From: Chromatiales bacterium
Lineage (GTDB): Bacteria > Pseudomonadota > Gammaproteobacteria > UBA6429 > Thiohalophilaceae
Assembly: GCA_024641465.1 (NCBI GenBank)
Contig: JAHEDB010000034.1
Span: 2,246 to 11,407, forward strand
Direction of reading: 5' to 3'
DNA length: 9,162 nucleotides
The notes below the pieces were generated by a model that had not been told where the DNA came from, did not search any database, and worked only from the letters and a program-made list of their open reading frames with translations. Positions 1-6,956 of the stretch are shown in pieces. Made by a program: the position numbers and the translations under genes. How positions within the stretch are numbered: position 1 is the stretch's first letter; every line of letters starts with the position of its first letter.

Positions 1-2316
1 TCCAAGGTCGTATTGACATCGTTTATCGCCTTCGCGATCAGCAATAATGTCGGTCATGCACTGATTTCCGGTCCCTCGGTTCGTTACCGTTTTTATAATG
101 CCTGGGGGCTTTCCGGCCTGGATATGATCAAGCTGAGTGTGTTTATCAGTGTCATGTACCTGCTCGGCACCATGACGCTGGCGGTGGCCGCGTTTTTTTT
201 CTTTCCGCAGATCCAGGCGAGCAGTTCCCCAACCTATTTCCTGATCCATGCGGTGATCTACACCGCGTTGGCCTTGCTCATTGTGTATTGGCTATTGATC
301 CTGATATTTCGTAAGCCGCTGCGCCTGCGCAATGTCGAGTTTTCCCTGCCAACACCGGCAATGACCCTGATCCAGACGCTGATCGCAGGCATCGACCTGA
401 TCCTGGCCTCGCTAACACTCTATGTCTTTCTTCAGCATCAGGTCGAACTGTCATTTACCACCTTCCTGGTGATCTATCTGATTGCGCAGCTCGTCGGCCT
501 CTACAGCCAGGTACCCGGTGGATTGGGCGTGTTTGAAGGGGTCTTTCTCTACATGATGGGTGACACGGTGCCGGGGGATAGTATTCTGGGGGCCCTGATT
601 TTATATCGTATTGTGTATTTCTTCGTACCGCTGGCCTTTGCCGGCCCCGGGATATTGGGTTACGAGCTTGTACAGCGGCGAAAATTACTGGCCGGGCAAA
701 TGCAGCTTGTGCGTAATATTGTCAGCCAGGCAGTACCACAAATTTTCTCGCTGTTGTTGCTGATCTCCGGCGGCATACTCCTGGTATCCGGTGCGACACC
801 GACCGACACCAATGCCTTACGCTGGATGCGCAGCTTCATGCCCTTGCCTGTGATGGAAATATCCCATCTATTGGGTAGCGTGGTCGGGGTATCGTTGTTA
901 TTCCTTGCCCGGGCGGTACGCTTGCGACTGGATGCGGCCTATTACACTTCGATGGGATTACTGGGTTTCGGTATTATATTCTCCCTGCTCAAGGGCGCCG
1001 ACTGGCAGGAAGCCACGATGCTGAGCCTGATGGCACTGCTGTTGCTTCCCACCCGACGGTTTTTTTATCGTCGCTCCTCGCTGGTGAATGTTGCCTTTTC
1101 ATGGCAATGGTTCCTGTTGATCGGGATTGTCATCGGTACCTCGACCTGGTTCGGTTTTTTCTCATACAAATATATTGAATACAGTAATGATCTGTGGTGG
1201 CAATTTAGTTATAAAAGCGATGCATCACGCTTCTTGCGCTCATTGCTGGTCATCGGTGGGGCGATTATCGGTTTCGCCCTGTATCGCCTGTTACGCGTCT
1301 CACCGGTAAAGGCCGAACTGCCGTCTCCCGCAGACATGCAGGAATTATCGAGCATTGTTCGGGCCGGGCAAACCACAGACAGCCATCTCGCGTTGCTGGG
1401 TGATAAAACCATTATGTGGAGCGATAGCCGCAAGTCATTTCTGATGTACAGCATCAGTCGCGGCTACTGGATTGCAATGGGCGACCCGGTCGGCAGGCCG
1501 GAAGAAATGGAATCCCTGGTGTGGCGATTTCGTGAAATGGCCGACCTGCATGGCTCACGAGTGGCCTTTTATCAGGTATCGAAAAAGTATCTGCCGCTTT
1601 ATCTGGATTTAGGTCTGGTGCTGATCAAGCTGGGTGAAGAGGCACTGGTGTCACTGCCGTCTTTCTCTCTGGAAGGGAGGCGGCGTAGTGGCTTGCGTCA
1701 AACCGATAATAAAATGCTCCGACTCGGCCTGACCTTCTCAATCCTCGATCACGAGCAGGTTGCTGTCCAAATGCCGGAAATCAAGGAAATATCCAAGGCA
1801 TGGCTCGCATCAAAAGGTGTGCAGGAAAAGAAATTTTCATTGGGGTTTTTCGCCGAAGAGTATATTGCCAGCAACCCCGTGGCGATTGTCAAACAAGGCG
1901 ATGAGATTGTTGCCTTTGCCAATATTTGGGAAACAGACAGCAAACATGAGTTGTCGGTTGATTTGATGCGTTACACCAGTGCCGCACCCTCCGGTGTCAT
2001 GGAGTGGCTGTTTATCCAGTTGATGTTGTGGGGCAGGGACCAGGGCTTCGAGTATTTCAATCTGGGCATGGCGCCTTTAGCCGGTCTGGAAAAGCATCCA
2101 CTGGCGCCACTGTGGCACAAGATAGGCAACATCATATTTGAACGCGCCGAGAATATTTATAACTTTGAAGGTCTGCATGCCTACAAGGAAAAGTTCGATC
2201 CCCTCTGGCAACCGCGTTATTTTGCCACCCCGCCGGGCCTCAGCCTGCCCTCCGTGTTTTTAAACGTCACGCGCCTGATTGCGGGCGGCAATATAGAAGG
2301 AGTTTTTCGTAAATGA
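1..2316 (+). CDS. mprF: MprF-like phosphatidylglycerol aminoacyltransferase/flippase (5' partial)
   Basis: Bifunctional inner-membrane enzyme. Its cytosolic C-terminal domain moves an amino acid (Lys or Ala) from aminoacyl-tRNA to phosphatidylglycerol, and its membrane domain flips the product outward, lowering envelope negative charge and raising resistance to cationic peptides. The reading frame is open from base 1, so the N-terminus lies outside. About 771 residues are visible, and the family's usual length of roughly 840-880 suggests about 100 are missing. The first visible segment (SNNVGHALISGPSVRYRFYN) is typical of the flippase domain. Many hydrophobic helices follow to about base 1300. 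The DUF2156 GNAT-fold domain spans about bases 1330-2260, with MWSDSRKSFLMYSISRGYW, VDLMRY (Asp near base 1960) and FNLGMAPLAGL. The Asp and Arg of that DLMR block match the spacing of conserved catalytic-region residues in known synthases. The amino acid used cannot be told from sequence. It overlaps the hydrolase gene by 4 nt. Confidence 0.93.
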   Translation, partial: SKVVLTSFIAFAISNNVGHALISGPSVRYRFYNAWGLSGLDMIKLSVFISVMYLLGTMTLAVAAFFFFPQIQASSSPTYFLIHAVIYTALALLIVYWLLILIFRKPLRLRNVEFSLPTPAMTLIQTLIAGIDLILASLTLYVFLQHQVELSFTTFLVIYLIAQLVGLYSQVPGGLGVFEGVFLYMMGDTVPGDSILGALILYRIVYFFVPLAFAGPGILGYELVQRRKLLAGQMQLVRNIVSQAVPQIFSLLLLISGGILLVSGATPTDTNALRWMRSFMPLPVMEISHLLGSVVGVSLLFLARAVRLRLDAAYYTSMGLLGFGIIFSLLKGADWQEATMLSLMALLLLPTRRFFYRRSSLVNVAFSWQWFLLIGIVIGTSTWFGFFSYKYIEYSNDLWWQFSYKSDASRFLRSLLVIGGAIIGFALYRLLRVSPVKAELPSPADMQELSSIVRAGQTTDSHLALLGDKTIMWSDSRKSFLMYSISRGYWIAMGDPVGRPEEMESLVWRFREMADLHGSRVAFYQVSKKYLPLYLDLGLVLIKLGEEALVSLPSFSLEGRRRSGLRQTDNKMLRLGLTFSILDHEQVAVQMPEIKEISKAWLASKGVQEKKFSLGFFAEEYIASNPVAIVKQGDEIVAFANIWETDSKHELSVDLMRYTSAAPSGVMEWLFIQLMLWGRDQGFEYFNLGMAPLAGLEKHPLAPLWHKIGNIIFERAENIYNFEGLHAYKEKFDPLWQPRYFATPPGLSLPSVFLNVTRLIAGGNIEGVFRK
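2295..2302 (+). promoter_or_regulatory. Ribosome binding site of the AcvB-like gene
   Basis: AGAAGGAG lies 10 nt before the ATG at 2313, inside the 3' end of the mprF-like gene. It fixes the start of the hydrolase and, with the ATGA stop/start overlap, supports translational coupling. Confidence 0.75.
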
Positions 2317-3737
2317 AGTTTTTGACAGGCCTCCTGGCTGGATTATTACTCTCCGTCAATCATGTTTATGCTGAAACCATGCACGAAGAAACCGTTAAAT
2401 TCGGACCGTTTGGCACGGTACACACCTATCGCACCACGGACAAACCCGAACATATGGTGTTGTTTATCTCCGGCGATGGCGGCTGGAAACTCGGCGTGAT
2501 CGACATGGCAAGGGAGATCGCCTCGATGGGGGCGCTGGTGGCCGGAATCGACATTACTCACTATATAAAAGAGCTTGGGCGCGCTAAAGGTAAATGCTCT
2601 TACCCGGCGGCCCATTTTGAAAGTCTCAGTCAGTTTCTCGAACAAAAATACCATTTCCCGCATTATCACACCCCGGTGCTGGCGGGGTATTCATCGGGGG
2701 CGACACTGGTCTATGCCATTCTTGCCCAGTCGCCGGAAAACACCTTTCGAGCGGGCATCAGTCTGGGATTTTGCCCGGACCTGCCCCTGCAGAAACCCTT
2801 GTGCAAAGGCAGCGGCGATCTGAGCTGGACCATGGATAAGAAACATCCCAATACCTATCTTTTCAACCCGGTCAAGAGCCTCCCTGCACCCTGGGTGGTG
2901 ATGCAGGGCATGATTGATCAGGTCTGTATCCCGGCGGATACCAAGACATATGTCGAAAAGATTTCGGGCAGTCAGATTGTGATGTTGCCCAAGGTCGGAC
3001 ACGGTTATTCGGTGCAAAGGAACTGGATGCCGCAATTCAAGCAGGCATTTAAAGAGATCACCTCTAAAGAACCGGTCAGGAAAGGTGATGATTTATCAGT
3101 CAATGAAGCACTGCACGATCTACCCCTGGTGGAACTGGATCTACCGAAAGGCCATGAGACGGGCAAGCAACTGGCCATCATTGTCTCCGGCGACGGTGGC
3201 TGGGCGGGGATCGACAAGGCCCTCGGTGAGGCACTGGTCAGAAATGGAATTCCGGTAGTGGGGCTGGATGCACTGCAATATTTCTGGAGCCGAAAAACCC
3301 CTGAACAATCGGCTCAGGATATGGGGCGTATTATTCGCTATTACACCAAGGCATGGAATAAACAGGACGTGGTGCTGATTGGCTATTCACGGGGTGCGGA
3401 TGTATTGCCGTTTATGGTGAATCGGTTGGGTGCAGCGGAGCGTGGCCATGTAAAAGAAATTGTCCTGTTGGGCATGGAAGAAATGGTTGATTTTGAATTC
3501 CATGTCGGCGATTGGCTTGGAACTAAAACAAACGAAAAGGCTCTACCCGTTTTGCCGGAAGTGCAAAAGCTGGCAGGCCATAATGTACTGTGTATTTATG
3601 GTAGCGATGAGCAGGACACCAGCCTATGCCCGAAACTCGATAGCTCGGGGTTTGCGGTGGTGAAAATGAAAGGCGGGCATCATTTTGGTGGCGAGTATGA
3701 CAAGCTCGCCGGTTATATACTCGAGCTTGTCAAATAG
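2313..3737 (+). CDS. acvB: AcvB/VirJ-family periplasmic aminoacyl-phosphatidylglycerol hydrolase
   Basis: Predicted exported serine hydrolase of 474 aa. Characterised relatives (Agrobacterium AcvB, Pseudomonas PA0919) hydrolyse lysyl- or alanyl-phosphatidylglycerol in the periplasm, reversing MprF. A Sec signal peptide covers residues 1-20, with cleavage likely after VYA. Two VirJ-type alpha/beta-hydrolase domains follow in tandem. Domain 1 (about 30-250) has ISGDGGW at 52-58, the nucleophile elbow GYSSG with Ser127, and a possible Asp202 and His230. Domain 2 (about 285-474) has VSGDGGW at 291-297, GYSRGAD with Ser359, possible acids Asp432 or Asp435, and GGHHFGG with His456/457. The length and double domain fit AcvB better than single-domain VirJ. 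A good ribosome site and the 4-nt overlap with the synthase support the start and the pathway link. It ends with tandem stops TAG-TGA. The triad assignments other than the two serines are inferred from position. Confidence 0.88.
   Translation: MKFLTGLLAGLLLSVNHVYAETMHEETVKFGPFGTVHTYRTTDKPEHMVLFISGDGGWKLGVIDMAREIASMGALVAGIDITHYIKELGRAKGKCSYPAAHFESLSQFLEQKYHFPHYHTPVLAGYSSGATLVYAILAQSPENTFRAGISLGFCPDLPLQKPLCKGSGDLSWTMDKKHPNTYLFNPVKSLPAPWVVMQGMIDQVCIPADTKTYVEKISGSQIVMLPKVGHGYSVQRNWMPQFKQAFKEITSKEPVRKGDDLSVNEALHDLPLVELDLPKGHETGKQLAIIVSGDGGWAGIDKALGEALVRNGIPVVGLDALQYFWSRKTPEQSAQDMGRIIRYYTKAWNKQDVVLIGYSRGADVLPFMVNRLGAAERGHVKEIVLLGMEEMVDFEFHVGDWLGTKTNEKALPVLPEVQKLAGHNVLCIYGSDEQDTSLCPKLDSSGFAVVKMKGGHHFGGEYDKLAGYILELVK
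3698..3732. repeat. 11-bp perfect inverted repeat at the end of the acvB-like gene
   Basis: The arms TGACAAGCTCG (3698-3708) and CGAGCTTGTCA (3722-3732) are exact reverse complements separated by 13 nt. The repeat lies in the last codons of the hydrolase gene and overlaps the approach to its stop. No T-tract follows, so it is not a classical intrinsic terminator. It could form an mRNA 3'-end hairpin or be a protein-binding dyad. Confidence 0.7.
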
Positions 3738-3923
3738 TGAGGAAATAAGCCCTACGACTGGCTTGATATGGCCAATTCGAAACAAACAGACTGTAAATTA
3801 ACCGGCATAAACACCTGTAGCAGAAAACAACTTAATTTATTACAAGGTGGTGATTGTGTTATTGCAACCGGCGGTAGAAGCGGCTAAAACTAAGCCACAC
3901 AGGATGACCAACAGGGTGTAGAT
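3738..3923. other. Intergenic region between the lipid and ion-transport units
   Basis: This 186-bp gap has no convincing open reading frame on either strand. It holds a weak stem (AAGCC/GGCTT, 3747-3764) without a T-tract, and one candidate promoter near its right end. It is the only gap larger than 50 bp between genes in the first 8.6 kb, so a transcription boundary here is plausible. Confidence 0.6.
3862..3890 (+). promoter_or_regulatory. Candidate sigma70-type promoter of the ion-transport operon
   Basis: TTGCAA (3862-3867) and TAAAAC (3885-3890) are separated by 17 nt. Each matches four of six consensus bases. Initiation would fall near 3897 and give a leader of about 27 nt. The match is modest, and the call rests mainly on position before the first gene of a new unit. 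Confidence 0.3.
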
Positions 3924-4766
3924 ATGGATCGAGTAGAGTGGAGCGCCCGTTTTTTTGCGGGCGTGACGGAGATAACCGGGCAAATAATGGCTTATTTGCC
4001 CCGTGTGCTGGCCGCTATCGCCATATTGTTTGCCGGTTGGCTAATCGCCAAACTGATTCGCATGCTCAGTGAGCATGTGATCAGCGGCCTGGACCGATTC
4101 TGGCATAAGGCCGTGTTGCGCAGTGGCCTGGAACAACTGCAACCGCGCTACCCACCAGCCAAGATCGCCGGGGAAATCCTTTTCTGGCTGATTATCCTGC
4201 TGTTTATTACCCTGGCGGCACAAATCCTCGGCCTGGGCGTCTTTGTCGACTGGCTCACCAAGGTGGTCGCCTATCTGCCGGTGTTTCTCGCCGGTCTGCT
4301 GATCGTCCTCGCGGGTTTTATCGTCAGCTCCCTGGTACGGGACCTGGTTGCCGCGACCGCGATATCCGCCGGTATGTCACAGGGCGATCTGCTGGGCCGC
4401 GCTGCACAAGTCGTTATTCTGCTGACCTCCATCATCCTGGGTATCGATCAGATCGGTATCGATGTCATGTTCCTGGCCGTGGTGATGGGCATCATCCTCG
4501 CCGCGACCTTGGGGGCCGTGGCGCTTGCCTTTGGTTTTGGCGCCCGTACCCACGCCAGCAATATCATTGCCGCACATCAGTTACAACATATCTATAAACC
4601 GGGTGAACGAATCCAGATCGGTGATATTAGCGGTAAAATTATCGAAATCACGGCCACCCGGGTGGTAATCGATTCAGCCGAAGGCAGAATAAACATCCCG
4701 GCGAGCAAGTTTGATGAATCTGTCTCAACCCTGCTGGCAGAGGGCGATTCCCATGAAGGCAACTAA
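3924..4766 (+). CDS. Small CmpX/MscS-like mechanosensitive channel protein
   Basis: Integral inner-membrane protein of 280 aa, probably a small-conductance channel or membrane-tension sensor. Two similar TM_helix-type segments both begin with YLP (residues 24-50 and 118-143). Further helices lie at about 85-105, 160-180 and 183-205. The last helix, rich in Gly and Ala and ending in LAFGFGARTHASN, resembles the MscS pore helix. It is followed by an MscS-like beta domain (225-262, KPGERIQIGDISGKI and then INIPASKF). The protein ends soon after, so the large C-terminal cage of E. coli MscS is absent. The ATG at 3924 is preceded only by a weak AGGGTG. The gene overlaps the next by 14 nt and leads the Mg2+/phosphate transport operon. 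Family assignment is good; conducted ion and gating are unknown. Confidence 0.8.
   Translation: MDRVEWSARFFAGVTEITGQIMAYLPRVLAAIAILFAGWLIAKLIRMLSEHVISGLDRFWHKAVLRSGLEQLQPRYPPAKIAGEILFWLIILLFITLAAQILGLGVFVDWLTKVVAYLPVFLAGLLIVLAGFIVSSLVRDLVAATAISAGMSQGDLLGRAAQVVILLTSIILGIDQIGIDVMFLAVVMGIILAATLGAVALAFGFGARTHASNIIAAHQLQHIYKPGERIQIGDISGKIIEITATRVVIDSAEGRINIPASKFDESVSTLLAEGDSHEGN
4739..4744 (+). promoter_or_regulatory. Ribosome binding site deciding the MgtE-like start
   Basis: AGAGGG sits 8 nt before the ATG at 4753. An in-frame ATG at 4711 is also possible but lacks a comparable site and would deepen the overlap with the channel gene, so 4753 is preferred. Confidence 0.6.
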
Positions 4767-5607
4767 CCGGCTGACCCTGAGTTTCCTGCGTGAGCATCCG
4801 CTGGATGCCGCGCAGCTACTGGAACGCCTGCCGCTGGATATGCACCTGTCGTTACTCAGCGCCGTGTCAGCGGAAGACGCCGCCAGTCTGCTGGAACATT
4901 TTCTACCGACCTCGGCAGCCGCCTGTATCCAGGCTATGGACAGCGAACAGGCGGCAAGCCTGCTGACGCATACCACGGTGCAGACTGCCGCCAGGGCACT
5001 GGCTGCCATTAAGCAGGCAGGAGTGGCGCAGAAGATATTGAATCTCATGCCAAAAAATAATAGCCAGCACATCCGCCAGTCATTGCGACACCCTGCTGCA
5101 ACCGTTGGCACCGTTATGGAACGAGACTATTTCGTCTTGCCGCAGGATATTACGGTGACCGAGGCGATCAAACGCCTGGAACGGTCAAGAAATCCCATCA
5201 GTGGTGAAATCTATGTCATCGATGCCGATTTCAAACTGGTCGGCATGATCGAACTCGATACCTTGTTCAAGGCCGGCCGACCATTACTGGTACGCAGCAT
5301 CATGAACCGACATGCCCCCTCCGTGTCCGTCCATGCCAGGACCAACCGCCTGTTATCGCGGACCGACTGGCAACAGGTGCGCAGTCTGGCCGTGGTCGAT
5401 ACCGACGGGGCGGTGATTGGGATGTTGCACCATCAGACACTGTTAAAGGTGGAGGGGGGTAGTGTGCTGGACAATCCCAGCGGTGATGCGTTTAACAGTA
5501 TGTTATCGATCGCCGGTCTTTACTGGGTCGCCATCGCCGAACTGGTGGACGCCGTGATGACCGGTAAACTGCGCAAGGCAACCAGGACAGGCAAGGAGAG
5601 GGTATGA
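4753..5607 (+). CDS. MgtE-N plus CBS domain protein lacking the channel domain
   Basis: Soluble or peripheral protein of 284 aa resembling only the cytosolic sensor half of an MgtE Mg2+ channel. Residues about 10-115 form the helical MgtE N-domain, with repeats such as LLERLP and AASLLEHF. Residues about 118-175 form a first CBS motif (VGTVMERDYFVLP, then YVIDADFKLVGMI). Residues about 180-232 form a more divergent second CBS motif (RSIMNRHAPSVSV, then LAVVDTDGAVIGML). Instead of five membrane helices there is one amphipathic or hydrophobic stretch (about 250-270, SMLSIAGLYWVAIAELVDAV) and a basic tail. The gene is intact, with no frameshift joining it to the next, and its TGA overlaps the ATG of the full mgtE by 4 nt. 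A regulatory partner of that channel is likely but inferred. The start was chosen from the ribosome site at 4739-4744. Confidence 0.82.
   Translation: MKATNRLTLSFLREHPLDAAQLLERLPLDMHLSLLSAVSAEDAASLLEHFLPTSAAACIQAMDSEQAASLLTHTTVQTAARALAAIKQAGVAQKILNLMPKNNSQHIRQSLRHPAATVGTVMERDYFVLPQDITVTEAIKRLERSRNPISGEIYVIDADFKLVGMIELDTLFKAGRPLLVRSIMNRHAPSVSVHARTNRLLSRTDWQQVRSLAVVDTDGAVIGMLHHQTLLKVEGGSVLDNPSGDAFNSMLSIAGLYWVAIAELVDAVMTGKLRKATRTGKERV
5593..5598 (+). promoter_or_regulatory. Strong ribosome binding site of mgtE
   Basis: AAGGAG lies 5 nt before the ATG at 5604, within the 3' end of the preceding gene. Together with the ATGA overlap it indicates coupled, efficient translation of the channel. Confidence 0.75.
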
Positions 5608-6911
5608 CGGAGCGACTTGAACAGGCCGTCCAGGCGCTGAACCAGGCCTATTTGAAGCGCTATCCCACCGAAGCCGTAGCGGCGGCGGCCACCATGCGCA
5701 TCGCCGATATCACCGAGTTGCTGATATCTCAGGCGGTGAATGAGGCAATCAACATCTGGCAACAACTCCCAACCGAGGTGGCGAGTTCAGTTTTTATCCG
5801 CTTGCCGGACAATCTGGCGAAGCAGATCCTGATGCGTGCCGATGCGGTACGCATCGCGCGTATCCTGGTCCGTCTCGACAGCGAGGAGAGGGAGCGGTTA
5901 TTAAATTTCGCGGACACCCTGAAGCGGCGCGAACTGCTGGAACTGGCTGAATACCCGGAAGACAGTGCCGGTTCCGTTATGGATACCCGCTTTGTCTCGC
6001 TGAGAGAAAGCATGAGTGTACGCGGCGCCCTGCAACGCATCCGCAAGCGCAAACCGGAATTTACCCGCCAGTTATTCGTGCTCGACACCAACGACCGTCT
6101 GCTGGCCATGGTCGATATCCATGACCTGGCCCTGGCCGATGGCACCGATCCCATCCTCAGTATCGCCCGCTCGATCCCCGCTGCCGTATTGCCAACGGCT
6201 CACCGTGATGAGGTCGTTGAGGAACTCGACAAGCACAAACTGGCCGATCTTCCCGTGGTGGACATCGAAGGCAAACTCGTTGGTGTCATACATTATGATG
6301 CCCTGGTCACGGCCGTGCGTGAAGAGACCAGCGCCGACATCCTCACCATGGTGGGTGTGAGCCGGGACGAGAGGGCGCTATCCACCGTTGGTTTTGTGGT
6401 GCGAAAACGCCTGCCCTGGTTACAGATCAATCTGGTGACCGCCTTTATCGCCGCCGCCGTGGTTGGCCTGTTTGAAAATCTGATTTCACAATTCACCGCG
6501 CTGGCGGTCTTATTGCCGGTCGTTGCCGGTCAATCGGGTAACACCGGTGCGCAAGCCCTGGCCGTGACCATGCGCAGTCTGGCATTGCGCGAGATCGGTG
6601 CCAGCCAGTGGCGTCGCGTGGTCCAGAAGGAGGTGATGGCCGGGTTGATTAATGGCCTGGCGATCTCACTCGTCACCTCGCTTGGTGTCTATGTCTGGAG
6701 TCAATCCTGGGGACTTTCGCTGGTGATCGGCGTCTCGATGATCATCGCCATGGTAGCCGCCGCGCTGTCCGGGGTAGTCATACCGATCATCCTCAGCATA
6801 CTCGGCCAGGATCCGGCACAATCCTCATCCATCATCCTTACCACCATCACCGATGTCACCGGTTTTTTTGCCTTTCTCGGTATCGCCACGCTGTTATCCG
6901 GATTGCTGTAA
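5604..6911 (+). CDS. mgtE: Magnesium channel MgtE
   Basis: Inner-membrane Mg2+-selective channel of 435 aa, near the family's usual 450. In studied homologues it is a homodimer whose cytosolic domains close the pore when internal Mg2+ is high. The helical N-domain covers about 30-120. CBS 1 starts at the typical EYPEDSAGSVM (116-126) and CBS 2 covers about 190-240, with LPVVDIEGKLVGVI. A connecting plug helix (about 240-265) leads to the membrane domain (270-435), with RLPWLQINLVTAF, LLPVVAGQSGNTGAQ (303-317) and ILTTITDVTG (411-420). Asp417 in the last motif aligns with the pore Asp432 of Thermus thermophilus MgtE. All hallmarks of a working channel are present. The ATGA overlap couples it to the channel-less paralogue. 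The phosphate transporter follows after 45 nt. Confidence 0.95.
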   Translation: MTERLEQAVQALNQAYLKRYPTEAVAAAATMRIADITELLISQAVNEAINIWQQLPTEVASSVFIRLPDNLAKQILMRADAVRIARILVRLDSEERERLLNFADTLKRRELLELAEYPEDSAGSVMDTRFVSLRESMSVRGALQRIRKRKPEFTRQLFVLDTNDRLLAMVDIHDLALADGTDPILSIARSIPAAVLPTAHRDEVVEELDKHKLADLPVVDIEGKLVGVIHYDALVTAVREETSADILTMVGVSRDERALSTVGFVVRKRLPWLQINLVTAFIAAAVVGLFENLISQFTALAVLLPVVAGQSGNTGAQALAVTMRSLALREIGASQWRRVVQKEVMAGLINGLAISLVTSLGVYVWSQSWGLSLVIGVSMIIAMVAAALSGVVIPIILSILGQDPAQSSSIILTTITDVTGFFAFLGIATLLSGLL

Positions 6912-6956
6912 CAAACCCGTTATCGGGATCGTGATGTGATGTTTACGACGGTATAG

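Noticed and set aside
13..15. TTG as a start codon for the mprF-like gene
   Set aside because: The frame is open to base 1 and the first residues are internal flippase-domain sequence, so the true start is upstream of the window.
3944..3963. CGCCCG-N8-CGGGCG hairpin just after the channel gene start
   Set aside because: Six-bp arms are common by chance. It might affect translation initiation, but nothing else supports a regulatory role.
4061..4077. CATGCTCA-N1-TGAGCATG palindrome in the channel gene
   Set aside because: Eight-bp arms are expected by chance a few times in a window this size, and the site is within well-explained coding sequence.
4711..4752. Upstream in-frame ATG for the MgtE-like gene
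   Set aside because: The 14 extra residues do not resemble the MgtE N-domain, and the AGAGGG site fits the ATG at 4753 better.
4753..6911. One full mgtE gene split by a frameshift
   Set aside because: The downstream gene has its own complete N-domain, CBS pair and pore, so the upstream gene is a separate partial paralogue, not a broken half.
6916..6927. CCCG-TTAT-CGGG hairpin between mgtE and the phosphate transporter
   Set aside because: The stem is only 4 bp and has no T-tract, so it is not a credible terminator; the 45-nt gap is read as within an operon.
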